Assembly (NCBI GenBank): GCA_011037195.1
Contig: JAAEAF010001116.1
Coordinates: 124,001-188,000, forward strand
DNA from: Triatoma infestans
Lineage: Eukaryota > Arthropoda > Insecta > Hemiptera > Reduviidae
Length of the DNA stretch: 64,000 bases
Direction: 5' to 3'
Positions 1-12,779 of the stretch are shown here, piece by piece. Position 1 is the stretch's first letter. Every line of letters starts with the position of its first letter. The notes under the pieces were generated by a model. It did no database searches. It was not told the origin of the DNA and saw only the letters and a list, made by a program, of their open reading frames with translations. A program made the translations under genes and the position numbers.

Positions 1-329
1 TAGATGCTAGGGAACCATACATAATATTAATTGGATTATAAAACATTTGGCTACCTGAAAGTGAGTATAATTGCGGATCTCAAGGAGCGCCTCTACCAAA
101 ACACATCCAAACTTACAATAGCAATTTAGAGTTATGCCTCACTCTCAATACCCATCTTAAATCACTTCCTCCGGAAAAAATTGTAGGAAAATATAAAAGT
201 TATTGTGTGTGTGTACAAGGTAGCATTACAAGTTTAAAGAAAATTAAATAGTTGATAAAACTGAAAACAATTAACTTGTTTAATTAAAAAATTGATAAAA
301 ATTTCATCGAAATAACACTCTACTAATGG

Positions 330-620
330 AGGAAAACTTAACGTTTTCACGAATCACGAAAAATCATTGGAGCCTTTTTCGAGGAAATTGCGGAAAACTG
401 AACTAAAAAAAAAATATCAATAAGTTGCTCTTCCGGTTATTATCAGATTTTGACTGGAAACTTCATGTCAGTCAGTTATCCGTCGCGGGGCTCTTGTCTG
501 AATACCAACTTTGAACTATCTCGTTTGCCCACAGTAATACACACACATATACACGTACAGAACATTCGTTAATAAACATTTTCTTTGAACCTAGAAGACC
601 TCAAAACATTAGTAAAAATG
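330..620 (-). repeat. Repeat A fragment, minus orientation
   Basis: This is a diverged copy of the dispersed non-coding family called repeat A here. It has the family's landmarks in order: an A-rich 'gaaaattgcggaaaactg' block, a decayed CTTCCGG box near 432, the 'aataccaactttgaact' block, a short CA-rich stretch near 540 and the 'gacctcaaaac' block near 600. Read on the minus strand these fall in the same order as in the plus-strand copies at 32.4 and 49.5 kb. No coding potential is visible. The edges are approximate because flanks are AT-rich. Confidence 0.6.
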
Positions 621-813
621 GTTAGAAGAAATAATACCTCTATACAGTATAATGCGTGTATTAGTATAATATAATTAATTCGTATAAACTAGTGATAAAG
701 TAGTTATGCTAGAAAATGTTTGATGAATGTATTACATGCAAATATGATCGAATAAAAATGGATAATGCATGTTTTATTAGGGGAGACACCATCCCAGGAC
801 TGTACATAGCTCT

Positions 814-824
814 CCCCCCCCCCC
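814..824. repeat. Poly-C tract (11 nt)
   Basis: An uninterrupted run of eleven C in AT-rich DNA. It is one of about fifteen G or C runs of 8-12 nt in the window, several of which lie at the poly-G position of repeat A modules. Confidence 0.9.
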
Positions 825-1064
825 GTATAGACCGGATATTGGGCGGTGTGCCGGTCACTTCATATGAATATCTATATATACACACACAATCACATTTTCC
901 CATCACGAAAAAAACATTAATCAATTCATGGAGTTTTCAGTGGCTGTTTCCATATTGACCACCATTTTTCAACATCGCTATTTCTGTTTGTTAACGGCTG
1001 GTAGAAGAGCGCCTACTACATACATCAACTGTACATTTTACATCCATCAATATGTATTTCTTAT

Positions 1065-1330
1065 TCACATATTTAGAAGTTCTGTGTGAGTAAATGGGCA
1101 AAATACATATCTCAAGACGGCAAAATCGAAGTAACCAAAACTTGGTATTCTCTCTTGTGACAAACACGCTATTCGATACGAAGATTTCTGGTAAAAATTC
1201 ATCAACCGAAAGTGTGGTTTTACTGAATTCATTTCTTTTTTTTTAAGTTTAAGCAAAGTATCTAGAAAAGGTTTGACTTTTCTACGAAATCCAAAAATAC
1301 TAATTTCCACTTATATAATCCTGTGAACTT
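1065..1330 (+). repeat. Repeat A fragment, plus orientation
   Basis: The segment matches the internal part of the copy at 44.1 kb. Shared blocks are 'atatctcaagacgg', 'cgatacgaagatttctgg', 'aaattcatcaaccgaaagtg' and 'tttactgaa'. The head with the GTAAGAGAAAGT motif is missing, so this is an internal piece. Short reading frames crossing it on the other strand are by-products of the repeat. Confidence 0.6.
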
Positions 1331-2440
1331 TTTCTGGGATAAAAATCCTGTAGGAATGGGAACTTTAGAGGTGTAATCAATAGGTTTGTATTTTTGTACT
1401 AGCTTTGTAAATCTCTTGTCCCATTTATTATTTTTCATTTTTGCCTTTTTGTTCGAAAAAGCCAACAAAGGGTTTCCATTAGTACATATTGTTCTGGAAA
1501 AAATTTATTTTAAAGAGATTCCAGGAGGACATAGTTTAATGTGTGGTTCCACTACCTAGTGAAAATGAAGGGTAATTAAATATTAAGTAAAAATTCCTTT
1601 TTTTTAACATAAGTTGCCAGTCAGAAGTGAAAATTATTGTATTTAGCAAAAGTTGTTTTTGCAAAACCAAGACAACTGTTTCATTGAGCGCCAGGAAATT
1701 GTTACCTAAATTTCATTTCACTTGATCCAAAAGAATCATTTTTATAGTGCAGGCGTGAAGCGCTGACATGTGTAAATTATAAGCACTCACCTCGTCAGGA
1801 GTTCCACTTTATTGGTAACCAAATTAATCCGGAATATACATAAAATTAGATAAGAAAATGCTAAGTTTATTAATGGAAGTTGCCACCCTAACTGACATGG
1901 TGCGAAGGAATGTAACCTCTCGGTGAACCTCCAAGTTCCCTTCTTTTTCCTAACATTAAACATACGCAGTGTTGCCATTCAGTTTCAACAAATATCGATT
2001 TTATATCACTATTTAACACAATCTATTAGACGATAGTATAAAAAAATGGTTATGTTTTTTGATCACTTAGTTATATCAATATAATACAGAAAATATCTTC
2101 TTTTTTTTCTCTCTCTCAAACAAATAAACAAACAAGAACCTGGCATTTATGGATATATTTTTAGAGAAATAGGATTTTTATATTCCATGGGTAACTGTTG
2201 TTTAAATAACTTGATTAATCCTAGCCTTGCAATATACATAAATCGCCATAGTTTTTGCAAGCTTATACAACGCCATTTAGTTAGTTGTTAGCTATTATTT
2301 GCTATATTAATCCATCTATGCATTAATTGCACTGTTGAATAACTATAATATAAAAACAACATTTACAAGTAAATAAATTTAAATTTGTCATATAGTGTCT
2401 TGCTTTTTCTTTCTTTCTCTTCCAGTTTGTAAAAAGCAAT
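1331..2440. other. Unassigned AT-rich stretch
   Basis: No gene, RNA or confident repeat is recognised. Reading frames are short and frequently stopped. A weak repeat A-like piece ('tctggaaaaaatttatttt') sits near 1491. Confidence 0.5.
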
Positions 2441-2446
2441 AATATT

Positions 2447-2553
2447 ACGATCGTGTCAAATTTTCTAAATTGATGGTTCTTCAGAAAACTTTCAAGGCCA
2501 TTTAACCAATATTGACTTTAAAATACAATTTTGAACCAAAAATTATATACACA
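2447..2553 (+). repeat. Repeat A head fragment, broken by the Helitron
   Basis: The block 'gatcgtgtcaaattttcta' matches the head of repeat A copies at 16.4, 30.05 and 32.43 kb. The fragment runs up to the Helitron boundary, so repeat A or its remnant was probably present before the Helitron inserted. Confidence 0.5.
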
Positions 2554-2566
2554 CTAGTTAACCCGG

Positions 2567-2582
2567 CCACGCTTCGCTGTGG
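2567..2582 (-). other. Helitron 3' terminal hairpin
   Basis: On the minus strand CCACAGCGAAGCGTGG can fold with CCAC pairing to GTGG and an inner GC/GC pair around a short loop. It lies about ten bases before the terminal CTAG, where Helitrons carry their hairpin terminator. Confidence 0.7.
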
Positions 2583-2666
2583 TTCAGTCTGATTTTTAGG
2601 AAATATAAGTATCATACTTAACATAGATTCAGCAAGAAAACACATCATTCAATTTAGTACCCTACT

Positions 2667-3310
2667 TTGCGTTACTGTGAACTGAAAAGAAAGAAAGAAA
2701 AAATGTTTTTAACTGAAACTCTTAATTCTTCTTTTGAATGTACAATGTTGCAGGAATTAAATGGGAAAGTGATTTTTCCCGTTTCTGGATTTGTAGGAGC
2801 AGTGCCGTTACCGAGTTCGAGTAATTGTCTTGAAAATATGGCAACTGTTGGATCGTTTTGAAGTCGAACCTTCATATTCAGTGTTAAATGAATTTTTTGT
2901 ACTGTGCTCCAAAGAGTTGAATATTTCAAGCAATTCATCAGCTGGTGTTGGCTTCAGGTATCACTGGAAGAGTTTACCTGAAGTGGCCAGATAAGTAACA
3001 CCAATGCTCCACCAAATGGAACCTGTTTATTTCGCAAGTCTAATGCTTCTAATGACTTCTTGTGAGCCATTGTACACTCATCCCATACAATGATTGTGTA
3101 CGCCCAAAGAACCTTTCCCATTCCTGATGTTTTAGAAATGTTACATGTTGGGTTCAGAAAAGACTGATGGATTGACTGAGCATTTTAGAAAAGTGCATGT
3201 TTAGTGACAGTTTAAGAGCTGAAGGCGCTGTTCTACCTCCTTCCATCAACGTAGCAGCAATACCTGAAGAGGCACGTGCTAACGCAATATGACCGTTTGA
3301 ACGGATTTTA
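2667..3310 (-). pseudogene. Helitron PIF1-type helicase remnant
   Basis: Minus-strand translation in mixed frames gives the conserved order of a Helitron PIF1-like DNA helicase. First comes a SSGIAATLMEGGRTAPSA-like block (about 3221-3285). Next is a Walker B-like WDE(C)TMAHKKSLEALD block (about 3038-3097, frameshifted). Then come a GG..L-L-SG-FR-TLPVI block (about 2960-3022) and a stretch with STLW, LTLNMKV and LLELGNG-P (2672-2938). Stops and frameshifts separate the blocks, and the Walker A and Rep parts are absent. The product family unwinds DNA during rolling-circle transposition; this copy cannot. Confidence 0.75.
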
Positions 3311-3601
3311 GTTCGGAATTTCCCGTTTCCGTGGGAACTTCGGAATAGAGGTACTTATAAGTAGTTGAGAAAGAGGTTCAGAAAGCGCGCCATCATCGTA
3401 ACGCGTCTGAGTCTGTCCGACAACCTCGCGAAACGCTCGGAATTTCTCGTTTCTGTGAGAACTTCGGAGTAAAAAGTATATATACACACTCTTATATAGA
3501 AATGCAACGATATGTAAAAATTTCAAGTCAATCCATCAACTACTTTTCGAGTTTTTTTCGGCCACAAACATACGGATGCTGAATTTTTATATATATATAG
3601 A

Positions 3602-5450
3602 TTAAAATTATATTTACATAATGAAACTGATACGAAATGGTTGGTAGCCCATCTTAGTGGTTTAACTTTTTTAAACAAGTTGTCTGATCAGGATCAGTAG
3701 ATAAATTCTGGCCCACCTAACCTCATCGTGGGCCAATAATGGAGGAATTATTAATAATTTAGTGGATGGTTTGGGGGGGGGGGGATAGAAAAAGAAAACT
3801 TAGGTTGAGTTAAGTTAGACTCTTAGTGAATTGCGAATGAAAGCCCTGCAAGTGTCCTTACATTGTAATATTTTAGAGCGACAGTATGGTAGCGTGAGAA
3901 GAAAGTGACAGACTGACTGGCAGAGTGATGGTGTGAACACGAAGTTTGTAAAACGTTGACGGTTGACGTTAAAGCGTTTGAATGATTCAATGAGAGATAG
4001 TTACAATCAGGCACCTTTTCAAGGGATTGGGGTTCAGTGGTACAAATACAATATTTTAAAAATGAAAGTCAATAGAAAATTCAATTATGGGAAATATGTA
4101 AGATATTTCCGCTGAGAAAATAATTGAAAAAACAATAAAATTATCTGATGGATAATTTGTTTAATTATTAAATTGAAAATTGTACGTACTTGTTAATTTT
4201 GTGGATTCTGGTTGAAAATATCCCAAACAGCTGGCACCAATGAAATGTTTTTGGTATGTAATTGTAGTGTAGTTGTGGCTTGTAGTGGCTTGAGCGGATT
4301 TGTAAAAGGGCTTGTAAGTATATATGTTTAAGAGTGAAGTATTAGAAATAATCAAGAGATCACACTGTTTTTAAAATAGATATATTCTCTAAGTTACTTT
4401 AAAATATCACAATAATATGCTTATAAGTATACTGAAATTAATTGGAATTAACTCTTATGTTATAACTTAAACTGGCACAGTTCTGATGTGTTCTCCTTGG
4501 TGTCTACAACAAAACTGTTGTTCTTGTTTGAAGGCAGAATGCAGACTGTCTTGAAGAAATGCCCTCTCTAACAGGGGATTCCTTTTTTATACACGCGGCT
4601 GGACTAGCCCTATTCTCTTTAATGCTGGTTCCAGTATCCAGATATACTCATTAGTTCCCCCCCCCTACGAGCTTGAGGAAAGGAGAAATGCAGTGAACTT
4701 GAGATGGGGAGTCTTTAGTTCCCTGAAGAGTGATTCCCTGATTCGATCTATTACAATAATAAAATATAAATAATTGAAATTCAACAAGATCTAATTGCAG
4801 TATATTTATTGCGATAGATATAAAATTTGCTAATTGAAATATCTCAATCTTTCAATATAATCTAATTATATAAACATATTAATGATAAATTTGGCTGCAG
4901 TTAAATGAAGTTAATTTGAAACACTGGTCCAAACAATTATTTAATTGTTTTTAATTAAATAATTATTTATGAATTGTATTGTTTATAAGTAAGAAATTAA
5001 ATGTTAATTTTCTTTTTATTACAGGTAAGTGAGAAGCACACATATGTACTAGTATTAAAGGGTAAGCGAATTTTAAGTATTTCTATATTTATGAGCGAAT
5101 AATTTAAATTAATGATATTGTTGGTTCTCGGGTAAAGCTCGGGAAAAAAATTCTTTTAGAAATGGAATACTTACTGTTCTCTGAAAACAATTCTCTAGAG
5201 TTTTAGTTGATCAATTTTTTTCAAATTCGGAATATTTATTTAGCCATTAGCCATTATATTAATATTATCTGCACTACAAAGAAATGGCACTTTCAGAGAA
5301 AAGAAGAATGCTTCTTTCTTGACGATCCTCAACAAATTTCTTCATAACATGAAGTATTCCTCTAACGTATGGCTATAAAACGGGTTCTCTCCCATAATGA
5401 TAATACGTATTTGGGTTTATTTAATGCATTACAAGTTTGAAGGAAATTAG
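3602..5450. other. Unassigned AT-rich stretch
   Basis: No coding region is recognised. It contains a 12-nt poly-G run (3773-3784) and a 9-nt poly-C run (4657-4665). Two less AT-rich patches, about 3830-4020 and 4440-4750, are unassigned and may be LTR or UTR debris, but no paired copy is visible. Confidence 0.5.
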
Positions 5451-5522
5451 ATTAAGAGGAAGTGCAACTTTAAAAATAAAATGCTTTATAAGTTGATGCG
5501 CCCAAAAAAAAAAAAATGCTTT

Positions 5523-5640
5523 ATGAAAGACACTTTCCGGGTTGAGACCGCGTTTGTAGTTATAGAAACCGACGTTTCACCCATGTTGCAATGAACCTCG
5601 TCAGAGTCGTTACACCTTGAAAGCTAATAAAGCATTACCT
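5523..5640 (-). repeat. Penelope-type foldback arm with hammerhead-like core
   Basis: The segment is about 80% similar by eye to the arms at 47.23 and 52.94 kb: 'gggttgagaccgcg', 'acgtttcacccat', 'ttgcaatga' and 'gtcgttacaccttgaaag' occur in the same order. On the minus strand it holds CUGACGA (5604-5598), a stem pairing GUUCAU with AUGGGU, then GAAA (5578-5575) and a tiny AC/GU stem III. These are the core elements of the minimal hammerhead ribozymes carried by Penelope-like retroelements. One extra base separates CUGACGA from stem II. Only one arm is present. Confidence 0.5.
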
Positions 5641-6359
5641 ACGTTAAAGAAAATTTGTGATTAAAATTTGCAATAAATGAAGATTATGTAAATATTATGG
5701 ACCACATTTTTGTGTGTCATTAATTACATTCTAGCAACAGTAAACATATTATAAATAGCAAATTCCTCCCTGTAAGCGCATTATTAACAGTACATTGAAT
5801 AAATAGAACACTTTCATATTATGTAGCCTAAACAAAGCACTCGTGATAATATTATAGTATAATATAATATCTGAAGGAAAACATATTATAATGCACAAAA
5901 CACATATTGCATAATGTACAGGACCAAGAAGATAATGTTAGTTTGGTCCAGTCAGTTGTTCACAGCAAATTACAACATTTACATCTGCTGTATTTAAATT
6001 GTTGTCGGAAGGGACGAAACTGTATCTACTAGACAGTGTGGGGTGTCATATGTGTAATAATTTCCTTTAGCTTGTATTACTGTATTTAATTCGCAAGTAT
6101 TTCAGCGAAGAACTTTAATATTTCATAGAATTTAATGTTTTTGTCTTTTTACTTATACATTTTATTTTAAAGAATGCAACTTATTTTAATAATGGGGGGG
6201 GGGGAATTCAATTGGGAGAAAAAAAACACATAAAACTGAAAAATCCATTCATTAACTAGTGGCTGAGATGCTTTTTGACAAATCACTTCCTGTCGGATGA
6301 TCGCATGGGGGATTGCTCGCAACCGAAATGGATTTTTGGAGATGGTCGGCGAGAACATC
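5641..6359. other. Unassigned AT-rich stretch with poly-G tract
   Basis: No gene is recognised. An 11-nt poly-G run is at 6194-6204. Confidence 0.5.
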
Positions 6360-6630
6360 TAGGTTAGAAAAGATAAGGAATGAGAGAATTTGAGAAAAAA
6401 TGGAGTTAAAAAGAAATGTCATAGATGGAAGAAGACTGAAATGTTATGGTCATACGCGGAGGGTGGAAGAGGGAAGAATTCCCACATTGCTCTGGAATGG
6501 GTGGCAGAAGAAAGAAATAAAAGATAAAGGCCGAAGACCCAATGGACTGATAAAGTCAAGGAAAGGATGTATGGTCACAGCCTAAGAAAGGAAGATATAA
6601 GCGTCCGAGAGAGGTGAAGAGGATGAATTT
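6360..6630 (+). pseudogene. Non-LTR retrotransposon RT C-terminal remnant
   Basis: The translation from 6400 reads RRLKCYGHTRRVEEGRIP followed by a basic stretch with GRRP. This is the diverged form of the 'RLRWLGHVxRM...RIP...GRRxRGRP' tail found after the reverse transcriptase domain of many arthropod non-LTR elements and intact at 33.4 kb. The frame ends after about 60 codons and the rest of the polymerase is absent. It is a decayed fragment. Confidence 0.55.
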
Positions 6631-8195
6631 GACGGTTAAGAAAGAAGGAATCCTCAGCATTGAGAAAATCCTTAAAAAAAAACTTATTCTAATATTTTAC
6701 GCCATTTACGATACATTCGTAAGGATTTTGATGTCCTCAGAATTTATTACATGCGCTATTGAAGAAGGAATTTATCTACAAGCACAGACTTTTCCGTTCT
6801 GTTATTTCCACGCCAAGTTTGACGAAGCATTTACAAACCGCTTTTAAACTGATAACCCATGGAGCTTAGTACCTTAATGACGACCTGATTATCAGATAGG
6901 ATTATAAAATCCTTGTTTGTAATAAGGATTCCTCTCGCTCGAGTTTGCACTGGACACATCTGTTTCAATTGCATCATTTTCCAACTGCAAGATGATGGTT
7001 AACTGGTCCATCGATTCCTTGTGTCTGATTCTAGGCCAATCAATTCAAACTAGTCCCACTCTCCTCGGAGTTACCCATGAGCATACCTGTTCTTTAAGTG
7101 CAGAGCGAATATATTGCTCATTCTTATGGAGAAATTTTTAAAGAAGCTTTATTTCCTATCGTTTTAGAGAAGTTCCAGAAGGACTATCCCTTGACAGGAG
7201 TTTCCCATTACCCCCATTTCTCAAGCATATTCCCCTTCAATCCCTTTTCAAGCTATTCTGGGGATAACCCCTTTCGCCATCCCGTTAACTATGAGGTGGA
7301 GAGATGTTAGATCTTGGATAACGTCCATTTTGGCAATAGGGGTAAGTCCGCAATTTTGATGTTTATAAATTGATATTATGTAATGTGTAAAAAACACACA
7401 CGTGGAGGTGTAGAATTGAGATGCTGCATTATCGCATTAGTATCATCTCCTAATTCTAATATCTGTATAATTTTCTAGTATCATTATTTTTCTACATACT
7501 TGGTAACAAAATAAAGTTTTCCTTGGACCTATATTTTATTTTTCAAGAAAATTAATTTAGATTTACATTCTAGCGATATTAAAAGATGAGCATTAAATGG
7601 AACTTTGGTACTGAATGTAACATACAATTTTTTTTTTTAATTTTTTATTTTACAGAGCAAAAGAACATAAATTATTCAAAATTTGTTGAAACATTACACA
7701 TTATGAAGAGTTTTAAAGAGAATTTAAAATTAATATTAAATTTAATGCATTCAGTTCCATACTCTTTAAGGATTATGTAATACATGATTAATGAGTTTTC
7801 GTAATCCATGGCAGCAAATTACGTACATCAAATCTATAATAAATAACAAAAAAGAAATACTTGAATAATGGATGGAAATCAAATTTTTGCTCTCTTAATA
7901 AAAAAAAATAAATCAAACTTAAATAGTTTTAAACAGTAAAAACATTCTTTGAAGTAGTTTAACGTTAGAGTAGGAAAAAATACTACTAGCCTTTAAAACT
8001 AGTTAATATTCCTTCATCTATCTGCTCTTGCTTATTTTAAATTACCTTTACCCTTACTTATTTCAATTGTACTTCTATACAAAAGTTTTGCAAGCGATCG
8101 CGTTAAGATGAGAGATACTACGAATTATCATACGCTAAGGCTAGATGATGTTGGCAGTGCAAGACAATTCCAGGTGTACCAAACATAAATCTAGC
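6631..8195. other. Unassigned stretch with short open frames
   Basis: Short plus-strand frames occur at 6614-6847, 7098-7310 and 7586-7780, but none resembles a known protein. The last is very rich in A and T codons and is likely chance. About 6900-7330 is less AT-rich than its surroundings and is of unknown origin. Confidence 0.4.
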
Positions 8196-8280
8196 TTTAA
8201 AAAGTTTTATATATAAGGAAAAGGGGATATTTTTTTTTTTTTTTAGAACTTAAGAGTTTCAAGCCTGCATATATAAATAT

Positions 8281-8292
8281 GGGGGGGGGGGG
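8281..8292. repeat. Poly-G tract (12 nt)
   Basis: An uninterrupted run of twelve G immediately after an AT-only stretch. Confidence 0.9.
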
Positions 8293-8539
8293 TGAAGTTA
8301 GCATATAAAGAAGAGTCTTTTTAAGAAAGGAAATAAGTTTCACAAAAATATATTTCTGAGTTATGGTATTATTTAAGCCGGGAGAATATTTCATATGGAA
8401 ATGCCATCTTTAAAAAAAAACAAAATAAATATAGTTTTGTAGGGCTCTTTCCCCCCCTTCCCCCACTTGACTATATTATTAGTGCTGTGTCTGTTATCTC
8501 TACATTACATAGAAATCGTAGTCGTTTAAAAAAAAAAAA

Positions 8540-8730
8540 TCCAAAAACCTCAAAAACCTATCCTATAAAATTCGCACTTTCGGTTTACCGATTTTTTTTT
8601 CAAATTCTTCAGTAGAAGTTGTACTTTAGAGAGAACAGCATAGAGTTACTGTTTCCCCCAAAATTCTCCAAAAATCAATTTTTCCAGGAAAATATATTGT
8701 AATGTGTAGACCTTTGGAAGAAATATAAAT
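8540..8730 (-). repeat. Repeat A fragment, minus orientation
   Basis: It contains 'cgcactttcggtttaccga', the 'gtactttagag' block and the 'ccaggaaaat' block in the family's minus-strand order. Compare 13.9 and 40.55 kb. Confidence 0.6.
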
Positions 8731-8814
8731 TATTTTAGAATTAAGAGAAATATATTAGTTAATATCTAGGTAATATTGGTTGTTTACTTAGTGTATGTCC
8801 AAGACTGGGTTTTT

Positions 8815-9240
8815 ACGAAGGTTGGGAGAAACAATAGGAACAGTTAGAAGGGTAAAATACCTGTACTACAAGAAAAGGGAATTTCCCTTTCTTTCTCCCT
8901 TTAATGGAGGAGGGATCATATATATAGAGAACCTCAATTAGGAGAGGATCAGAATTGTTGTGGTGAAGAAAACTCTGCTCAGTGAAAATTTATAAAAGAG
9001 TGTCGTAGTGTTCGTTATACGAGAGTTAAGGCCCAACCTTCTGCTTAAAAACCCTTTTAATATTGTAAGTTGTATAAATTAATCTAGTTACTGCATAAGT
9101 ATTATTTTATTATTAGTTAAGGAATAAGATTTTATTTGTAGTTTAAATTGTGTAATTATATGTATTTCTTTTATATGGTTATTTTCTAATTATTTTTATC
9201 CTTTAATCAATCCAGATGAACACAGACCTCACGAGATCCC
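8815..9240 (+). other. Possible solo LTR or promoter-like debris
   Basis: A mixed-composition stretch has a TATA-like 'catatatatagag' (near 8918) and a second 'tttataaaagagtgtcg' (near 8990), followed by a transcribed-region-like sequence. The layout resembles an LTR, but no matching second LTR, primer-binding site or target duplication is visible. This is a weak call. Confidence 0.2.
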
Positions 9241-9339
9241 TTTAGAGAAGCGATAAATTAAAATTTATAATTATTTACTATTCTGAATTTCTATTTTAAA
9301 ACCCCCCCAATCATACATAACATTACAATATATGTAGTA

Positions 9340-9660
9340 TTCGATGTTCAAAGAAAAATTGTTGGAGCCGATTTCGAGAAAATCACGAAAAAGTGAAAAA
9401 AAAAGAAAACCATTCAGTAAAGTCGCATTTTCGGTTGATGGGACTTTGCCCGAAATCTGATGCATGGTAGTGCCTAAACAGAAAATCAAATTTGAGCTCG
9501 CTACGACTTTTCGTTTTTTAGATATTCTGTCAATACACACACACACACACAGACTATTCACTAAAAATAATTTTTTTCATATTCAGGGGACCCCAAACAT
9601 GGACTTCCGATGATATTTCAATTTCTAATATCAGGTACGATCGCATTACTTCATTACTAT
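9340..9660 (-). repeat. Repeat A copy, minus orientation
   Basis: Clear landmarks: 'attgttggagccgattt', 'cattcagtaaagtcgca', 'ttcggttgatggga', 'cctaaacagaaaatcaaa', 'ttagatattctgt' and a CA run (9534-9551), ending at 'acgatcgcattact'. The same order is seen at 34.35-34.56 and 60.55-60.95 kb. Confidence 0.75.
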
Positions 9661-9789
9661 AGGGGTTAGAGAAAGTAATAAATATGGTATTGTATGGCAT
9701 ACAAATATATTTAATAGTTACCGTATTTCTTAAATAATTACTTTTATTTAACTGTACTTTTAACACGCTCAAATCTATCACAGCCTTCT

Positions 9790-12775
9790 AAAAGAAATCT
9801 AAGATGACAAAAAAATTCTGTATATGGATGAAAAATTTCAAAATCATCATCTGTTTCAATAGTGAGGCAGTTTTAGAAAAACGAGCACTTCTGAACTGGG
9901 ACTGTATAGGAGCGATCATAGGCCTAGACGGGGTAGTAAGAGTAATTGTCGGTAGTTTGGAGGAAATGTGAAAAGGATCAACGTCCCGTTTCTTCTAGCA
10001 TCTTGAGATGCTTGATCAAAACTTTCATTAAGTTCAGGATGAAAAAACCTTTCCATAAACCTTTTGTATTAATTTCTCTAGATATATTCTCCCACGTTTA
10101 TCCGCTGAAGCAGCACTTAATAATAAGGGACTATGCAAACTGCTATATGTAACCGCTGTGAGGCGGGATAAATATAAATTGATGATTTTGTGCTATTTGA
10201 TTTGGTGATTTTGTTAATCCTAGTCTGCTCTGAAGTTCCAACGTTTACTAGATAAACTATGAGGTTTGATTTTAAGCAATAGCTATCCTTGGGTAAAAGG
10301 TATGAGTGCCTTCCAATACAAGTTCTCTTTACCGTTGAACGTATGTTCCACAGCAACAACGATCTGAATGTCACCCAAAATGGTACCAGATATGTTCTTT
10401 TTCAAGACAGATTGTAAGATAAGAAGGATTGAAGATAATGTAGCCACACCCAATTACTTGTTGGAATATTTACTGGGAAGTACATGTTTCCATTTCCTGT
10501 TACAATTCGATATTGTCTTTGATTTCTCGCCTATAGAACAATTGATACAGCACTTGAATGACCAAACAGGGTATGAGAGAGCTTAGCCTTAAGAAAACAA
10601 AAGAGCACAGTGTCCCGTAGCCAATACATTGACACCCTTTTTTCCAAGAACACTCAAATACAGTGGCCTTTACACTTTTCAGGAAAATACTCATTACAAC
10701 ATTATTAGAAATAACATTTTTAAGTTTCAATTTACATTTTTGATAAAGAATTCAGTAACAAAAAAAACTGTTTCAGTCTGATTTAAAGCTATTCTTTTTT
10801 TTCTTGTAAAGAGTGAAAACTTTGATTTTCAGAATTATCTCAGTGCAAGAGATAGTAGTTTGAAAAATTCTTTTCCAGCTCTTATTTTGCAGTGTAGAAA
10901 ATGTATCTATTTTGAGAAATATTCAGCGGGAGTGAAATGTTATTTGGTAGACCCCCTCTTTACGACTTCTTGAATATTATGTTGGGAATTCGAAACCACT
11001 TAATTCAGCTATGCCACATAGACATCTAAACGAAAAAGATCATGCTTATACTTGATATTCCTGGTAGTAGCATTAAACCTTGCTAAAAATCTGAGGATTT
11101 ATTGTTTTGAATCAAGTCATACCCCATTCAGACATTGAGTCATTTCATTTCATTACATTCACCCCCTACCTACTAAAACATTCATGCCAATTTCGCATCT
11201 ACAAACTGCCTGAAAGCGCCGTTCCAACCTCATTCTCCAGTAAAGGCTTCATTATTCAATATTATATATTCATTATTCATTATATATATATATGTATATA
11301 ATATGGAACTTGCTTCTGTCCTTAATAACTTTTTAACGTAATTCCCGACCTGATATTGAACCACTTCCAATTAAATGGTCTCTGGCCAGTCACTAATCTA
11401 AGACACTGCCTAAGAAAGCTCTTTTAGAGTGATTCTTCTTCCAGCTTAAGCATCCATCCAAAATAAAAATGTCTCCACAAGTTATAACTTATTTTAATGG
11501 AAATATGATATGTTTCACCATGCAACACAACAGCATCTCGTTTTCATGTTTTCCGTTTTCTACGCCAAACAGTTAGATACAACTATGGTACAACTGACAC
11601 GCCTATATGAGTGCAGCCATGAAATTTTCTTGCCAGATGAAGCAAGATGCTCCGCCCGCCCAATCTTTCCTAACAACTTGTAGGAGGATAACTTTGTTTT
11701 CTTGGCGAATTAAAGCAGTATTTAAAAAAAGAAAAAAATTTAAAATTTAAAAGCATCTTTCAAGAGTGCAAAAACAAGCAAGAAAAGTCTCAAATCAACA
11801 AGTGAACAAGAGTCTCTTTTACCGGCGCAGTATGTGGGAGTCATCTGCGGTCATTGCTACCGCTCGCCACCCTGTTTCTCACTCTACTCTTTACTCATAA
11901 TCTCTTATTCAATAAAACACGAAATATATTTTGCAAATAAAAAGAGTTAGTGGTAATTCTGATTTCCAAAAGCATACCAGTTTACTGAAAGCACACTATA
12001 TTAGATAGATTCTACAAGTCTACAAGTCTATAATTCGTCCTCAAATTTCAAACAGAGCCTATTCAGTGTCAGGTTTAGTTTTTCCACTCTTACATGGTAA
12101 ATAGGCGCTTTTTTGTTTGTTTTTTTATTTATTTGCTACTAAAAACTTAAATTCTCAACTCCACCTTCTGGTAAATCTATTTCCTGCAGCATCCATTTCT
12201 TAAAAATTTATGCATTTAAATTTTTACGGCAGAATGTAATTTTTCCTTTATTTTGTATGTATTAAGAATAATGGAATAAGGAAAAAAAATATGAATACAT
12301 GAATACTATGCTGATTTCAATAACTTATAGAAAAGAACCGTAAATATAAGAAAACCTTACGTTATCTTTTGTTGGACCATTACTAGTAGTCCCTTGAGGA
12401 ATGACCTCATGTTGTTACCGACGACAGTTCTATGAATATTATATTTCTGTTGTGTCAAAGTTCTTTTTGTCAAGAGATGGCTTTTTTCCTTCATATTTTT
12501 GAGAAAATTCAGGTCATGGAAAAGTCTAGTATTTTCTAAAAAATAAAACTAGTAAGTGAAGTTATACTTGCATCTTAAAGGCAAAATCTTTGTCTAACTG
12601 GGATATTCCAGAGTTTATTTCTAGTATTTTGGAAATTAAAATAGAAAAACTGTAAAATTCTATGTACAGTGAATGCTAATACAGAGACCTAAGTAAATAT
12701 TTTTAACTCTTGAATATAGAATTTTACAAGCACAAAAATGTAAATGACACGTAGAACTTAGATTGTTATAGGGTA
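9790..12775. other. Unassigned stretch
   Basis: No gene, RNA or clear repeat copy is recognised. Composition is somewhat less AT-rich than elsewhere between 9.9 and 11.9 kb. A (TA)n stretch is at 11278-11300. Short frames (10368-10586 plus, 10500-10730 minus) match nothing known to me. Confidence 0.4.
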
Positions 12776-12779
12776 TTGC

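Larger units (their letters stand above)
2554..3601 (-). mobile_element. Helitron, internally deleted, with recognisable termini
   Basis: Read on the minus strand, the element starts TCTATATATATATA at 3601 and ends with CTAG at 2557-2554, preceded by a 16-nt hairpin-forming sequence at 2567-2582. The base before the start is A and the base after the end is T. This is the signature of Helitrons: 5' TC, 3' CTRR with an upstream hairpin, and insertion between A and T without target duplication. At 1,048 bp it is far too short for an autonomous Helitron. It keeps only part of the helicase gene and lacks any visible HUH Rep domain, so it is a defective derivative. Confidence 0.8.
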
